Shown: positions 18,194-26,683, counted from the first letter of the stretch. The stretch is DNA of 64,000 nt from Bradyrhizobium sp. CB1015 (GCF_025200925.1 NZ_CP104174.1:4278001-4342000); one strand, 5' to 3'. The notes: generated by a model from the letters alone, not told the origin. Made by a program: numbers and translations.

Positions 18194-19330
18194 ATGAGCT
18201 TCGTCACCGGCGTCGGCCTCACATCTTTCGGCAAGCACGAGGACTCCTCCTCGCTCGATCTGATGAGCCAAGCGGCGCAAGCCGCGCTCGACGATGCCGG
18301 CCTCAAGCGTACCGACATCGACGGCATCCTCTGCGGCTATTCCACCGTCTCCCCGCACATCATGCTCGCCACCGTCTTCGCCGAGCATTTCGGCATCCGC
18401 CCGTCTTACGCCCATGCCGTGCAGGTCGGCGGCGCCACGGGTCTCGCCATGACCATGCTCGCCCATCATCTCGTGGAAGCAGGCGTCGCAAAACACGTGC
18501 TCGTCGTCGCCGGCGAGAACCGTCTCACCGGGCAGAGCCGCGACGCCTCGATCCAGACGCTGGCGCAGGTCGGGCATCCCGATTACGAGGTGCCGCTCGG
18601 TCCGACCATTCCCGCTTATTACGGCCTCGTCGCCACGCGCTACATGCACGAATACGGCGTGACCCAGGAGGACCTCGCCGAGTTTGCGGTGCTGATGCGT
18701 ACCCACGCCTGCACCCATCCCGGCGCGCAATTCCACGATCCCATCAATGTTGCCGACGTCATGGCCTCCAAGCCCGTGGCGCTGCCGCTCAAGCTGCTCG
18801 ATTGCTGCCCGGTCTCCGACGGCGGCGCGGCGTTCGTCGTCAGCCGCGAGCGGACGGGGGAGGCGGGCGTGCGCATTCGCGGCTGCGCCCAGGCGCACAC
18901 TCATCAGCATGTCACGGCAGCGCCCGCCCTCAGCGAGCTCGGCGCCGAGATCTCGATCGCTCGCGCGAAGCAGGCCGCGGGTCTCGCAATCTCCGACGTG
19001 CGCTATGCCGCGATCTACGACAGCTTTACGGTCACGCTCGCGATGCTGCTGGAAGACCTCGGGCTCGCCGGCCGCGGCGAGGCGGCCGCGCGCGTCCGCG
19101 CCGGCCATTTCAGCCGCGACGGCGCGATGCCGCTGAATACCCATGGTGGCCTGCTCAGCTACGGCCATTGCGGGGTCGGCGGCGCCATGGCGCATCTGGT
19201 CGAGGCGCATTTGCAGATGACGGGGCGGGCGGCGGCCCGCCAGGTGCGCGATGCCTCGATTGCGCTGCTGCATGGCGACGGCGGCGTGCTGTCGTCTCAC
19301 GTGAGCATGTTCCTGGAGCGGGTGCGATGA
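18194..19330 (+). CDS. thiolase-fold protein lacking the catalytic cysteine; possible acyl-CoA retro-aldolase
   Basis: A 378-residue thiolase-fold protein. Aligned by eye with the thiolase at 15222, the nucleophile motif ACATG becomes GGATG (Gly80 in place of Cys), and HDCF becomes YDSF (about residue 276), while the GH of the C-terminal histidine motif remains (YGHCGVGG). This pattern is that of Ltp-type side-chain aldolases of steroid degradation, which work with a DUF35 partner; exactly such a partner overlaps its stop codon (ATGA). It therefore probably does not perform thiolysis. Its substrate is unknown. ATG 18194 follows GGTGGAGAG. Confidence 0.85.
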   Translation: MSFVTGVGLTSFGKHEDSSSLDLMSQAAQAALDDAGLKRTDIDGILCGYSTVSPHIMLATVFAEHFGIRPSYAHAVQVGGATGLAMTMLAHHLVEAGVAKHVLVVAGENRLTGQSRDASIQTLAQVGHPDYEVPLGPTIPAYYGLVATRYMHEYGVTQEDLAEFAVLMRTHACTHPGAQFHDPINVADVMASKPVALPLKLLDCCPVSDGGAAFVVSRERTGEAGVRIRGCAQAHTHQHVTAAPALSELGAEISIARAKQAAGLAISDVRYAAIYDSFTVTLAMLLEDLGLAGRGEAAARVRAGHFSRDGAMPLNTHGGLLSYGHCGVGGAMAHLVEAHLQMTGRAAARQVRDASIALLHGDGGVLSSHVSMFLERVR

Positions 19331-19686
19331 GCGAGCGTCTGGCGGACTGGACCAAGGGCGAGGAAGCCATCACCTACCAGACCTGTAGCTCGTGCGGGCA
19401 TGTGCAGTATTTCTACCGCGCCTTCTGCGCGGCTTGTGGCGAATCGGACCCGCGCGAGGTGCGTGCCAGCGGCAAGGGCAGGGTGTACGCGACCTCGCTG
19501 GTCTGCCGCGCGGCAACGCCGGAAATGCGCGCGCACGTGCCCTACAACATCCTGCTGGTTGATTGCGCCGAGGGCTTTCGCATGATGGCCCATGGCGAGA
19601 ATGACCTCGCTATCGGCGATTCGGTCATTGCGAGCTTCAAGCCTTTTGCAGGCAAGCTGGTGCCGTTCTTTGCCAAAGCCAAATAG
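19327..19686 (+). CDS. DUF35 / OB-fold zinc-ribbon protein, thiolase partner
   Basis: A 119-residue DUF35 protein with an N-terminal rubredoxin-like zinc ribbon CSSC...CAAC (about residues 21-40) and a C-terminal OB fold (about 48-117). Such proteins bind thiolase-like enzymes and contribute to the active site or CoA binding. The ATG at 19327 overlaps the thiolase stop (ATGA), strongly suggesting a stoichiometric complex. A longer frame is open upstream, but it runs antisense to codon choice in the thiolase gene and is not real. It is followed by a palindromic repeat that may end the transcript. Confidence 0.9.
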   Translation: MSERLADWTKGEEAITYQTCSSCGHVQYFYRAFCAACGESDPREVRASGKGRVYATSLVCRAATPEMRAHVPYNILLVDCAEGFRMMAHGENDLAIGDSVIASFKPFAGKLVPFFAKAK

Positions 19687-19698
19687 CGAAACGCGAAT

Positions 19699-19783
19699 GT
19701 AGCCCGGATGGAGCGCAGCGAAATCCGGGATTCGCACCTCGTGGACAGATTTCCCGGATTGCGCTGCGCTTCATCCGGGCTAC
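19699..19783. repeat. GTAGCCCGGATGGAGC-type palindromic repeat, copy 2
   Basis: An 85-bp inverted repeat starting 13 bases after the DUF35 stop; its arms are as in the copy at 4711, with ends GTAGCCCGGATG and CATCCGGGCTAC. Confidence 0.85.
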
Positions 19784-19801
19784 ACGGCAACCGTGGGATC
19801 C

Positions 19802-19905
19802 GTCATTCGGGGGCGGTCATACGACCGAGCCTGGAACGGGTATTCTGGGCTTGGCCTGCTAGGGCCGCGCGTTGCGCGGTCCCGCGAGGGCCACCCCGGA
19901 ATGAC
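19802..19905. repeat. GTCATTC...GAATGAC palindromic repeat
   Basis: A 104-bp degenerate relative of the element at 18078, with ends GTCATTCGGGGGC and CCCCGGAATGAC. It sits immediately after the repeat at 19699, so two repeat families are in tandem here. Confidence 0.65.
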
Positions 19906-19924
19906 GAAAACGCTAAAACTCGAA

Positions 19925-20026
19925 CTAACGCCCGTAGAACAAGATGCTGGCGATGACGAGCATCGCCGTCACCGCCAGCATATGCGCGAGCGCTCCCGAG
20001 GCCGCCCCCTTGGTGGCTTCCTTCAT
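19925..20026 (-). CDS. small membrane protein, 33 residues
   Basis: A short open frame from ATG (20026) to TAG. It has a good ribosome site GGGAG seven bases upstream, a polar start (MKEATKGAASGALAH) and then one transmembrane helix (MLAVTAMLVIASILFYG) ending in Arg. The composition is what small inner-membrane proteins show, and the site-to-start spacing makes chance less likely. Function unknown. It stands alone, divergent from the CMD gene at 20298, with two repeats behind its stop. Confidence 0.5.
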   Translation of the reverse strand: MKEATKGAASGALAHMLAVTAMLVIASILFYGR

Positions 20027-20297
20027 GCCGTCTTCTCCCTAGACTTGGGCGTGACTCACCGTTGCGCGGTTAGCGCACACGACAGCCAATTGTTTTTACT
20101 CGGAACACCCCTTGCGAGTATCCGCCGCGATTTGTCCCCACGCGGCGAATATCGACTGTGTCAGGGTCGATCAGCAATGCGGCGGCAATTTGACTCGATG
20201 ATGTTGCTCCTGCGTCCACCCGCGAATAGAGTCTGCGGAAACCTGCGCCGGTGGCGACAAGAAGCATCAAAAGATCAGGGAAAACTTCAGGAAAATC
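20027..20297. other. divergent intergenic region
   Basis: About 270 bp between the small membrane ORF and the CMD gene. It is somewhat AT-richer in the middle and presumably holds both promoters. I see no clear operator, RNA gene or repeat. Confidence 0.4.
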
Positions 20298-20825
20298 ATG
20301 GCCCGCATTCAGTACAGCGACCCGTCCAAGGCATCCGACCGCACCCGCGAAATCCTCGACAAGAACCGTCATGCCAACATCTTCCGGATGATGGCGCATT
20401 CGCCGAGTTACTTTGAGCAATATTGCCGCCTCGGCGGCGCGATCAGGCACAAGGGCGAGCTCGATCCGATCGTGCGCGAGCTTGCGATCACGCGCACCGG
20501 CATCCTGTGCGAGGCACCCTATGAGATCGTCGCGCACAAGCGCATCGGCAAGAATGTCGGCGTCACCGACGAGCAGAACGAGGCGCTCGAGAACTGGCAG
20601 GCCGCATCTTGCTTCAACCAGGTGCAGCGCGCCGCGCTCGCCTTCACCGACGAGATCGTGAATCTGAAGAAACCGACGGATGCGACCTTCAAGGCGATCG
20701 CGTCAAAGCTGACGCCGGGCGCGCTGGTCGAGCTCCAGCTCTCGGTCGGCTTCTACATCATGACGTCGAAGTTCCTGGAGACCTTCGAGATCGATCTTCA
20801 GCCCGTCGCCGAAGTGGTGGGCTGA
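20298..20825 (+). CDS. carboxymuconolactone decarboxylase (AhpD-like) family protein
   Basis: A 175-residue all-helical protein of the CMD/AhpD fold. The core helix reads RELAITRTGILCEAPYEIVAHKRIGKNVG; the usual redox ExxCxxCxxxH is reduced to a single cysteine (CEAPYEIVAH keeps Glu and His), so peroxidase-type dithiol chemistry is unlikely. Members without CxxC include decarboxylases and uncharacterised proteins. ATG 20298 is preceded by AGGAAAATC. It lies 26 bases before mazG on the same strand. Substrate unknown. Confidence 0.82.
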   Translation: MARIQYSDPSKASDRTREILDKNRHANIFRMMAHSPSYFEQYCRLGGAIRHKGELDPIVRELAITRTGILCEAPYEIVAHKRIGKNVGVTDEQNEALENWQAASCFNQVQRAALAFTDEIVNLKKPTDATFKAIASKLTPGALVELQLSVGFYIMTSKFLETFEIDLQPVAEVVG

Positions 20826-20851
20826 ATCGACGCAAGCGGCGGGGAATGCCA

Positions 20852-21154
20852 ATGACGATCGATGAATATGCGGCCTGGGCCGCAACCATTGCGAAAGTCG
20901 AAGAGCATCCGTCCAACGAGCGGCTGTCCTACCTCGGCCTTGGCCTTGCCGGTGAGGCCGGCGAAGTCGCCGAGCACATCAAGAAGCTCTTGCGCGACGA
21001 TTGGCTCGACAAGGCGGGTCTCGTCGAAGAGCTCGGCGATGTCGTCTATTACTGGGCCTGCCTGTGCGCCGCCACCGGCCAGCGGCCATCTGCGCTGCTC
21101 GATGCCAGCGCCGCCAAGATCAGGCGACGTATCAGCGAAGCCGCGAGCCGTTAA
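20852..21154 (+). CDS. MazG-like nucleotide pyrophosphohydrolase
   Basis: A 100-residue single-domain MazG/all-alpha NTP pyrophosphatase. Metal-binding motifs GEAGEVAEHIKK (about residues 31-42) and EELGDVVYY (about 56-64) match the ExxE...ExxD signature. Such enzymes hydrolyse non-canonical or excess nucleoside triphosphates to monophosphates, a housekeeping function. Two in-frame ATGs lie 6 bases apart; 20852 has correct spacing from GGCGGGG. It is probably co-transcribed with the CMD gene. Confidence 0.88.
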   Translation: MTIDEYAAWAATIAKVEEHPSNERLSYLGLGLAGEAGEVAEHIKKLLRDDWLDKAGLVEELGDVVYYWACLCAATGQRPSALLDASAAKIRRRISEAASR

Positions 21155-21179
21155 TCTAAGCTTGAGCTGGGAAGTCGGC

Positions 21180-21300
21180 GTCATGGCCGGGCTTGTCCCG
21201 GCCATCCACGTCTCGCCAAGCGGCACGAACGTGGATGCCCGGGCCTTCGCCTCGCCGAAGCGGCTTCGGCCGCGCAGGCGGGACAAGCCCGGGCATGACG
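21180..21300. repeat. GTCATGGCCGGGCTTGTCC-type repeat
   Basis: An imperfect inverted repeat whose left end GTCATGGCCGGGCTTGTCCC matches the complement of GGGACAAGCCCGGGCATGAC on the right. It lies between convergent mazG and the glutaminase fusion gene and may terminate both. A partial relative is at 47779. Confidence 0.7.
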
Positions 21301-21328
21301 ACTTCTTGTGGAGCAACGTCGGCGTTCA

Positions 21329-23176
21329 TTACGTCGAGGTCAGAATATCCACCTTGGCGTTGGCGACGATCAGGCGGTCGGCCAAGAGCTGGGCCAGGTT
21401 GCGCATGATGCATTCACTGGCGCGGGGGTGCTGCTTGCGGAAGCGCTCGAAATCCTTTAGCGGCACCTCGCATGCCGTCGCTGCCATGTCGGCGAACACG
21501 TCGGCGGAGCGGGTCTGCTCCAGCAGCGCCATCTCGCCGAACGCCATGCCGGCGGTGAGCGTCGCCAGCCTGACGCCGTCGGGCAGCGTGACATGCACGG
21601 CGCCGCTGCGCAGGAAATACAGGGCATCGGCGGGCTCGCCGGCCGTGAGAATCTTCGCGCCGGATTGATAGGTCCTGATGGTGCAGAGCGAGGCGAGATC
21701 CGTCAGCTCTTCCTCGCTCAGCCCGGTCAGCAGGGGTTGCTCGGCAAGCTCGGTGGTCTCGTGAAAATCGATCGAGCCGCCGTACCGATACACGATCTGG
21801 TCTTCGGCCCATTCGATCGCGGTGTCGAGCAGATAGAAGTCGCGGACGTTCTTCAGCTCAGCGGTCCATTCCCGCAAGCTGTTCCATTCCTTGGAGGCGC
21901 GCCTGACGCCTGACAGCACCACGGTGACATTCAGCGCGGCCAGCTCCTCGAACGCTTCGGCGACCAGTCGTGCGCCGGCGCGCGTGGTCGACGTCACGCG
22001 GTGGAGATCAAAGATCACGAACTGCGGCCGCGATCGTCCGGCAAGCCGGCGCGAGACGTAATCGACCGCCGACAGCGACAGCGTGCCGACCAGCTCGATG
22101 ATCCGCACCTCCTGCTCGTGCGCGGCGAGGATCTCGCGCTCCTGCGGGCGGCGCACGCGGCGCGACGGGCTCTTGCCGATATCGTAGTCCGCGATGACGG
22201 CGTTGCGCGCGTCGTCGCTGCGGTTGAGCATGTGGAGGTCGTAATGCGAGGACAGCGCCTCGCAGACCTTGATGCCGCGCACGCTGTTGCCGTGCTTGTC
22301 GAGCTTTGGCGAATAGCTGCCGAGGCCGAGGCGGGCAGGGAGCGCAGCCAGAATGCCGCCGCCGACGCCGCTCTTGGCGGGGATGCCGATGCGGTAGATC
22401 CACTCGCCGGCATAGTCGTACATGCCGGACGACGTCATCACGGACAGCGTACGCGAGATTGCGTAAGCACTCAGCACCTGCTCGCCGGTGACGGGATTGA
22501 TGCCGCGATTGGCGAGCGTCGCCGCCATCACCGCGATGTCGCGCGCGGTCACCAGCACGGCGCATTGCCGGAAATAGACGTCGAGCACGCCGGCGACATT
22601 GTCCGAGATCACCGCGTTGGTTTTGAGCAGATAGCCGATGGCGCGGTTGCGGTCGCCGGTCTGGCTCTCGGAAGCATAGACCGCCTCGTCGACGGAGAGA
22701 TCGCGTCCCGCAAAACGGCTGAGCGCAAGGCGGATCTGCTCGAAGGCCTCCGCGCCCTTGCTGTCGTAGATCAGCCCGGTGCAGGCGATCGCGCCGGCAT
22801 TGACCATCGGGTTGAACGGATGGTTCTCGGAATTCAGCCGGATCGAGTTGAAGGGGTCACCGGAGGGCTCGACGCCGATCGCGCTCTCGACCCTGCCGGC
22901 GCCGAGCAGGTCCAGCGCCAGCGCGAACACGAACGGCTTCGACATCGACTGGATGGTGAAGGGCACCCGGCTGTCGCCGACTTCATAGACGTGGCCGTCC
23001 ATCGTCGCCAGGCTGATGCCGAAACAGGCAGGGTCGGCCTTGCCGAGCTCGGGAATGTAATCGGCGACATGGCCCGACGTCTCGGCGGAGAATTCGTTGA
23101 GACAATTGTCCAGAAACCGCAGCAAGGGCGGCTTCGAGCGGGTCCAGGCGGTGGCGACAGGCGAGAGCGGTTTCAT
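21329..23176 (-). CDS. glsA: glutaminase A fused to STAS and cyclic-nucleotide-binding domains
   Basis: A 615-residue three-domain protein. Residues 20-305 are a serine-dependent glutaminase with the SxxK motif S77-M-S-K80 and the conserved SENHPFNPMVNAGAI stretch. Residues about 350-455 form a STAS domain (ELVGTLSLSAVDYV, VIFDLHRVTS). Residues about 475-600 form a cyclic-nucleotide-binding domain keeping FGEMALLEQTRSAD, i.e. the Glu and Arg of the phosphate cassette. It hydrolyses glutamine to glutamate and ammonia, presumably gated by a nucleotide or partner protein. ATG 23176 is preferred to TTG 23197 because AAGGGAGG precedes it. The TRAP permease ends 21 bases upstream. Confidence 0.9.
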   Translation of the reverse strand: MKPLSPVATAWTRSKPPLLRFLDNCLNEFSAETSGHVADYIPELGKADPACFGISLATMDGHVYEVGDSRVPFTIQSMSKPFVFALALDLLGAGRVESAIGVEPSGDPFNSIRLNSENHPFNPMVNAGAIACTGLIYDSKGAEAFEQIRLALSRFAGRDLSVDEAVYASESQTGDRNRAIGYLLKTNAVISDNVAGVLDVYFRQCAVLVTARDIAVMAATLANRGINPVTGEQVLSAYAISRTLSVMTSSGMYDYAGEWIYRIGIPAKSGVGGGILAALPARLGLGSYSPKLDKHGNSVRGIKVCEALSSHYDLHMLNRSDDARNAVIADYDIGKSPSRRVRRPQEREILAAHEQEVRIIELVGTLSLSAVDYVSRRLAGRSRPQFVIFDLHRVTSTTRAGARLVAEAFEELAALNVTVVLSGVRRASKEWNSLREWTAELKNVRDFYLLDTAIEWAEDQIVYRYGGSIDFHETTELAEQPLLTGLSEEELTDLASLCTIRTYQSGAKILTAGEPADALYFLRSGAVHVTLPDGVRLATLTAGMAFGEMALLEQTRSADVFADMAATACEVPLKDFERFRKQHPRASECIMRNLAQLLADRLIVANAKVDILTST

Positions 23177-23197
23177 CGCCTCCCTTGTGCAACGCAA

Positions 23198-25276
23198 TCA
23201 GGGTACGCGCAACCCGTCCGGTATCACAGGCTGGCGCCGGACCAGGAGAAGCGCGATCAGAATCGTCGGCAGCAGGATGCCAAGGCCCAGCAGCGTCACC
23301 TGCATCTGCGACAGCGGCATGATGCCGCCGCCGGGGGTCGCCACCACGAAGCCGCCGATCACCAGCAGCACGCGGATCGGCCATTCCAGGCTGCCTGCGC
23401 CGCGCAAGTCGCCGACGAAAGGCTGGTAGCCCTGGATGCCGCCGCAGATGAACAGCGTGCCGAAGGCGGCGAGGCCCATCAGGCCGAGTCCGGCGAGATA
23501 GGGGCTTGGTCCCTGCAGCACCAGCGCCGGATTGAGTACGAAGAAGAACGGCAGGAAATAGATGATGCTGCCGACCCACATCGATTCCCACCCCGTCTTC
23601 ATGGCCGGCGAGCCGGCGATACCTGCGGCCGCGAAGGAGGCGATCGCGACCGGCGGGGTGATCGACGACAGCATGCCCCAGTAGAAGATGAACATGTGCA
23701 CGGCCATGCGGTTGAGCCCGAGCTTCTCCAGCGCCGGCGCGACCAGGATGGCGAGGAAGATGTAGCAGGCCGTCGTCGTCAGGCCGAGCCCGAGAATGAG
23801 GCTGGTGAGGGCGCACATGCCGAGCAGCAGGAAGGCGTTGTCGCCGGCGATGTGCAGGAGGTCATTGGCAAGGCTCGACACCACGCCGGTCATCGAGAAC
23901 GCGCCGATCAAGAGGCCGCAGCCGGCGAGGATGCCGACCAGCTCGACGAAGGTGCGTCCGTTGACCTCCAGGAACTTGCCGATGGTCGCAAATGTCCAGC
24001 GCGTGTCCTTGGAGAAGAACTGGTTGAGCACGAGCAGCAGCGCGGTGGCGTAGAACGGCGCGTGGCTCTCGCGCTTGAAGTAGAGCAGCATCACGATCAA
24101 GAGCGCGATGACGAAGACGTAGTACCAGCCGTCCTTGATCGTATCCATGATCCGTGGCAGCTCGGCGCGCGGAATGCCTTTCAGCTTGTGGCGCGCAGCA
24201 TAGGCATCGACCTGCATGAACAGGCCGACATAGTAGAGAACGGCCGGAATGATCGCCGCGACCGCGACGTCGGCGTAGCTGACGTTGAGGAACTGCGCGA
24301 TGACGAAGGCGGTCGCGCCCATCACCGGCGGCGCCAGCACCGCGCCGGTCGAGGCGCAGGCCTCGATCGCGCCGGCATAGGAGGCGCGGAAGCCGCTCTT
24401 CTTCATCACGGGGATGGTCATGGTGCCGGCGGTGAGCACGTTGGAGATGATCGAGCCGGACATCATGCCGAGCAGGCCGCTGGCGAAGATGCAGACTTTT
24501 GCCGCGCCGCCGCGGAAGGTGCCGCACAGCGCGAAGGCGAGGTTGATGAAGAATTTTCCGGCGCCCGTCATCATCAGCGCGGTGCCGAACACCAAGAATC
24601 CGATCACGGTGTCAGCGAAGGCCTGGATGGGAATGCCGAGCAGGCTCTCGCCGGAGAGCACATGATAGGCGGTCGCCTGCTCGAGCGTCGATTGCGTGCC
24701 CCGGAACGGCCCGAGCCAGCCGGCCTCGGCGAACAGCGGATAGACGGTGAAGGGCAGCACGCTCAAGAGCAGGCTCCAGCCGCCGGTGCGGCGCAGCGCC
24801 TCCATCAGCATCAGCCACATCACGAGTCCTGCGGCGATCACCGTGTTGGGCGCGCCGCCGAATTCCCAGCCGGCCTCCGCCGCCTTGCGCACGTGCGACA
24901 TCAACATGAGAGCCGCCGCGAAGGTCACGACGAAGAAGACGAGGTCATACCAGGGAATGCGGTCGAGCGGCGCGCGTTCGGTGCCCGGAAAGATCAGGAA
25001 GGTGAACGGCAGCATCAATGCGATCAGGAGATAGAAATACTCCGTGTTGAGCTGGGTGTAGCCGATGAAGAAGCGCAGCGAGAATTGCTGGTTGATGCAG
25101 AGCAGGATGGTCGCCGCGGTGGCTGCGACCAGCGCCCAGCGCCAGGCGCCGCGCAACGCGCGCACGCGCGTCACCTCCGCCTCCTGCATGTTGCCGGCGG
25201 CACCATGCGGATCGTCGAACACGACCCGCTTGGCCTCGTCCTGCGAGGCGGTGGAGGTGGAAGCAGAAGACATCAT
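23198..25276 (-). CDS. fused TRAP transporter permease (TAXI type)
   Basis: A 692-residue integral membrane protein that joins the small (DctQ-like) and large (DctM-like) TRAP permease parts in one chain, as usual for TAXI-TRAP systems; about 16-18 hydrophobic segments are visible. The repeated signature GSIISNVLTAGTMTIPVMKKSGF, near residue 280, lies in the DctM part. It imports an organic acid or amino acid with sodium or protons, using the binding protein at 25517. The glutaminase fusion follows 21 bases downstream, hinting that the ligand may be glutamate/glutamine-related, which is inference. Confidence 0.92.
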   Translation of the reverse strand: MMSSASTSTASQDEAKRVVFDDPHGAAGNMQEAEVTRVRALRGAWRWALVAATAATILLCINQQFSLRFFIGYTQLNTEYFYLLIALMLPFTFLIFPGTERAPLDRIPWYDLVFFVVTFAAALMLMSHVRKAAEAGWEFGGAPNTVIAAGLVMWLMLMEALRRTGGWSLLLSVLPFTVYPLFAEAGWLGPFRGTQSTLEQATAYHVLSGESLLGIPIQAFADTVIGFLVFGTALMMTGAGKFFINLAFALCGTFRGGAAKVCIFASGLLGMMSGSIISNVLTAGTMTIPVMKKSGFRASYAGAIEACASTGAVLAPPVMGATAFVIAQFLNVSYADVAVAAIIPAVLYYVGLFMQVDAYAARHKLKGIPRAELPRIMDTIKDGWYYVFVIALLIVMLLYFKRESHAPFYATALLLVLNQFFSKDTRWTFATIGKFLEVNGRTFVELVGILAGCGLLIGAFSMTGVVSSLANDLLHIAGDNAFLLLGMCALTSLILGLGLTTTACYIFLAILVAPALEKLGLNRMAVHMFIFYWGMLSSITPPVAIASFAAAGIAGSPAMKTGWESMWVGSIIYFLPFFFVLNPALVLQGPSPYLAGLGLMGLAAFGTLFICGGIQGYQPFVGDLRGAGSLEWPIRVLLVIGGFVVATPGGGIMPLSQMQVTLLGLGILLPTILIALLLVRRQPVIPDGLRVP

Positions 25277-25353
25277 CGACCCCGCGCGTGGGCTGTTAGC
25301 TGCAGACTAGAACGAATGGCTGTTGGTTGAAGCGATCGTGCCGCGGGCTCCTT

Positions 25354-25474
25354 AACCTCTCCCGCGTGCGGGAGAGGTCGCGGCGAAGGCGCGGATGAGG
25401 GTTCTCTCCTCCGGGGGAATCTCTCTGCGGAGACACTCTCTCCCCAACCCTCTCCCGCAAGCGGGAGAGGGTGC
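25354..25474. repeat. CCTCTCCC-type (GGGAGAGG) palindromic repeat, copy 1
   Basis: Two hairpins, CCTCTCCCGCGTGCGGGAGAGG and CCCTCTCCCGCAAGCGGGAGAGGG in form, at the ends of a 120-bp block between the TAXI binding protein gene and the permease gene. Related elements are at 42177 and 47840. Confidence 0.8.
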
Positions 25475-25516
25475 GCACTTTTCGCGGGGCAGCGATCAAA
25501 CCCGACAACATCATGC

Positions 25517-26683
25517 CTATTCCTCGAACCCATTCGGCATGCCGGCTTTCGCCAGCGCCGCGGCGCGTGCCTTCATCCAGCCGTCGAGGAACGCCTTGTC
25601 GTCCGACGGCGGATTGGACTTGCCGTATTCCGCCCACGCGGCGGCCAGCGCCTCCTGACGCTTGAACAGCTGGTTGTTGTGCGCCTCCTGCGCGTCGCTC
25701 CATTGGCCGGCCTCTTTCAGCGCCTTCACCGCACCGGGATGCACCGGCACCACCCAGTTCTTGGTCTGGCGATCGGCCGCGAGCCCGCCGGCGCCGGGCG
25801 CGGAATCCTTGTAGGCGTCGTAATTGACGATCATCGCCTTGGTGATCGCATAGACCTGGTCGGCCGGTTGCGAGGCGTAAGCGACGAAGATCGGGTAGGG
25901 ATAATTGCCAAGCTCGACCGGCTTCTCCGGCGAGATGCCGGCGCCGCAGGTGGCGAGTTGTGGGAAGAAGAACGAGCCGACCTTCTGCATCCGCGCCCAG
26001 CCTTCCTTGTCCTTGGCGGACAGCGGCGGCCAGATCAGGCCGCGCGGCGAAGTCTCGGCCTCCTTGGCGGGACCGGTGATGGTGGTGCCGAAGGCGGCAT
26101 CGACGTCGTTGTTGATCAGGCCCTTCCACATCGCGCCGTAGCTCGCGAACTCGACGGCTTTGACGTCGTTCTTGCTCAGCCCGGCGAAGGCGAGCACCGC
26201 GAGCGAGTTCTGGTTCAGCGCGGGCGAGCCGACCACGAAGCCGACGCGCTTGCCCTTGAGGTCCTTCAGCTCCTTCACGCCGGTGTCGGCGGCCACCGCG
26301 AGCGAGGCGCAATTGCAGTCGACGGTCGAGAGCAGGGTCTGCAGCGGTTGCGGCCCCCATTCCTTCGAGCCGAACTCGAATACGCCTTCCTGCGCAAAGT
26401 AGGTGCCCGATCCCATCGCTGCGGAAGCCGCGCGCTTGGCGCGCAGCGGCGCGAGGCGGGCGACGTCGTTGCCTGCGGGCAGCACGCGCACGTCGGTGCC
26501 GTATTTGTCCTTCATCATCTTGCCGACGCCGACCGCGATGTTGAAGCCGGCGGTGCCGGTGTCATAGGCGGTGAACGTCAATGTCGCCGGCAGCTTGATG
26601 TCTTCGGCGAACGAATAGCGTGTAGACGCAAAAGAAATGCCCGCCACCAGGGCAGGCGCGAGCACGAGCAGCCCACGAAGCAT
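25517..26683 (-). CDS. TAXI family TRAP solute-binding protein
   Basis: A 388-residue periplasmic protein with a Sec signal peptide (MLRGLLVLAPALVAGISFAS). The mature part begins with the strand LTFTAYDTGTAGFNIAVGVGKMM, where a GG/TG-rich loop precedes the ligand-binding cleft, and contains LKGKRVGFVVGSPALNQNSL, both typical of the TRAP-associated extracytoplasmic immunogenic (TAXI) family. It hands substrate to the fused permease downstream. ATG 26683 follows GGAGGGAAAC; a TTG four codons earlier is less likely. The 240-bp gap to the permease holds a palindromic repeat that could adjust relative expression. Confidence 0.92.
   Translation of the reverse strand: MLRGLLVLAPALVAGISFASTRYSFAEDIKLPATLTFTAYDTGTAGFNIAVGVGKMMKDKYGTDVRVLPAGNDVARLAPLRAKRAASAAMGSGTYFAQEGVFEFGSKEWGPQPLQTLLSTVDCNCASLAVAADTGVKELKDLKGKRVGFVVGSPALNQNSLAVLAFAGLSKNDVKAVEFASYGAMWKGLINNDVDAAFGTTITGPAKEAETSPRGLIWPPLSAKDKEGWARMQKVGSFFFPQLATCGAGISPEKPVELGNYPYPIFVAYASQPADQVYAITKAMIVNYDAYKDSAPGAGGLAADRQTKNWVVPVHPGAVKALKEAGQWSDAQEAHNNQLFKRQEALAAAWAEYGKSNPPSDDKAFLDGWMKARAAALAKAGMPNGFEE

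Noticed and set aside
18127..19326. N-terminal extension of the DUF35 reading frame by 400 codons
   Set aside because: The extension is Arg-rich and overlaps the thiolase-like gene in another frame; the ATGA overlap at 19327 is the natural start.
19699..19905. Tandem palindromic repeats considered as a possible CRISPR array
   Set aside because: Only two elements of different families, no regular spacers and no cas genes.
22001..25330. Very long plus-strand open frame (over 1100 codons) opposite the glutaminase and TRAP permease genes
   Set aside because: It mirrors GC-rich codon use of the real minus-strand genes, is rich in Arg/Ala/His/Asp with no recognisable domain, and has no ribosome site. 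Both opposing genes have clear families.
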